This document shows positions 6,179-6,296 of a DNA stretch of 6,296 nt, in pieces. The position numbers were made by a program, and so were the translations under genes. Numbering within the stretch: position 1 is the stretch's first letter; every line of letters starts with the position of its first letter. The notes under the pieces are model-generated. The model had not been told where the DNA came from. It did not search any database and worked only from the letters and a program-made list of their open reading frames with translations. The DNA lies in assembly GCA_030592245.1 (NCBI GenBank), contig JAUVJV010000143.1:1-6296 (forward strand). Reading direction: 5' to 3'. Source of the stretch: Candidatus Eiseniibacteriota bacterium (GTDB lineage: Bacteria; Arandabacterota; Arandabacteria; Arandabacterales; Arandabacteraceae).

Positions 6179-6207
6179 AGCCTATCCTACATCGAGGCGC
6201 TTTTCAA
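6179..6207 (-). promoter_or_regulatory. Candidate promoter of the methyltransferase gene
   Basis: On the minus strand, TTGAAA (6207-6202) and TAGGCT (6184-6179) are separated by exactly 17 nt. The predicted start of transcription is near 6172. That leaves about 30 nt of leader carrying the GGAGG site before the ATG at 6142. The -35 matches 5 of 6 consensus bases; the -10 keeps T1, A2 and T6. Confidence 0.4.
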
Positions 6208-6221
6208 GCTCCCGCTTCCGC

Positions 6222-6250
6222 TTGACTTGGCCGGGCATGCCTCATAGACT
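6222..6250 (+). promoter_or_regulatory. Candidate rightward promoter at the window edge
   Basis: TTGACT (6222-6227) and TAGACT (6245-6250) are separated by exactly 17 nt. They match sigma-70 consensus at 5 of 6 and 4 of 6 positions. The site runs back to back with the methyltransferase promoter, and the spacer contains the 8-bp palindrome GGCATGCC (6234-6241). Transcription would begin near 6257, where a GTG codon lies. Confidence 0.5.
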
Positions 6251-6256
6251 CCCGTT

Positions 6257-6296
6257 GTGACGCATGCTGATTCGATTCCTTCGGGAGAAAGCCTTA
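6257..6296 (+). CDS. Possible 5' end of a rightward gene, partial, perhaps leaderless
   Basis: GTG at 6257 opens a frame reading VTHADSIPSGESL to the window edge, and ATG at 6264 opens another frame reading MLIRFLREKAL. Both stay open. Neither has a Shine-Dalgarno site. The GTG falls exactly 7 nt after the end of the predicted -10 box, where transcription would start, which would fit a leaderless mRNA. Only 40 bases are available, so the frame, product and even the existence of the gene are uncertain. Confidence 0.3.
   Translation, partial: MTHADSIPSGESL

Overview
The window is about 6.3 kb of GC-rich bacterial DNA. Purine-rich Shine-Dalgarno sites, a sigma-54 activator, a Wzx-type flippase and a secreted small protein suggest an uncultured Gram-negative bacterium. 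My impression is a metagenomic lineage near the FCB group or a candidate phylum such as Eisenbacteria, Latescibacteria or Krumholzibacteria. That placement is inference from style and not from any marker gene.

Layout. Positions 1-185 are non-coding and hold short GC-rich direct and tandem repeats. A Wzx/WzxC-like polysaccharide flippase lies on the minus strand (186-1658). A 283-bp divergent intergenic region follows. On the plus strand it carries a candidate promoter, a short structured leader and a very strong intrinsic terminator hairpin with seven U residues. The terminator ends only about 20 nt before the ribosome binding site of a two-gene operon. The operon consists of a 107-aa predicted secreted small protein (1942-2265) and, after a single base, a 966-aa TPR/GAF-like/AAA+ sigma-54 activator with a FIS-type helix-turn-helix (2267-5167). 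Next is a 204-bp convergent spacer with a perfect 26-bp inverted repeat. A solitary beta-class amino DNA methyltransferase lies on the minus strand (5372-6142). At the right edge there are back-to-back candidate promoters and the probable beginning of a further plus-strand gene, possibly leaderless.

How it may work together. The most interesting unit is the attenuator-like leader, the small exported protein and the TPR-sigma-54 regulator. A secreted small protein co-transcribed with a TPR regulator resembles the logic of Rap-Phr (RRNPP) peptide signalling, but here the output domain would be a sigma-54 enhancer-binding protein. The AAA+ domain keeps its Walker A, GAFTGA, Walker B and arginine-finger motifs, so it should be able to remodel sigma-54 RNA polymerase. 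No sigma-54 promoter was recognised in the window, so targets are unknown. The divergent flippase gene is a candidate only by proximity. The methyltransferase has no visible restriction partner and looks like an orphan.
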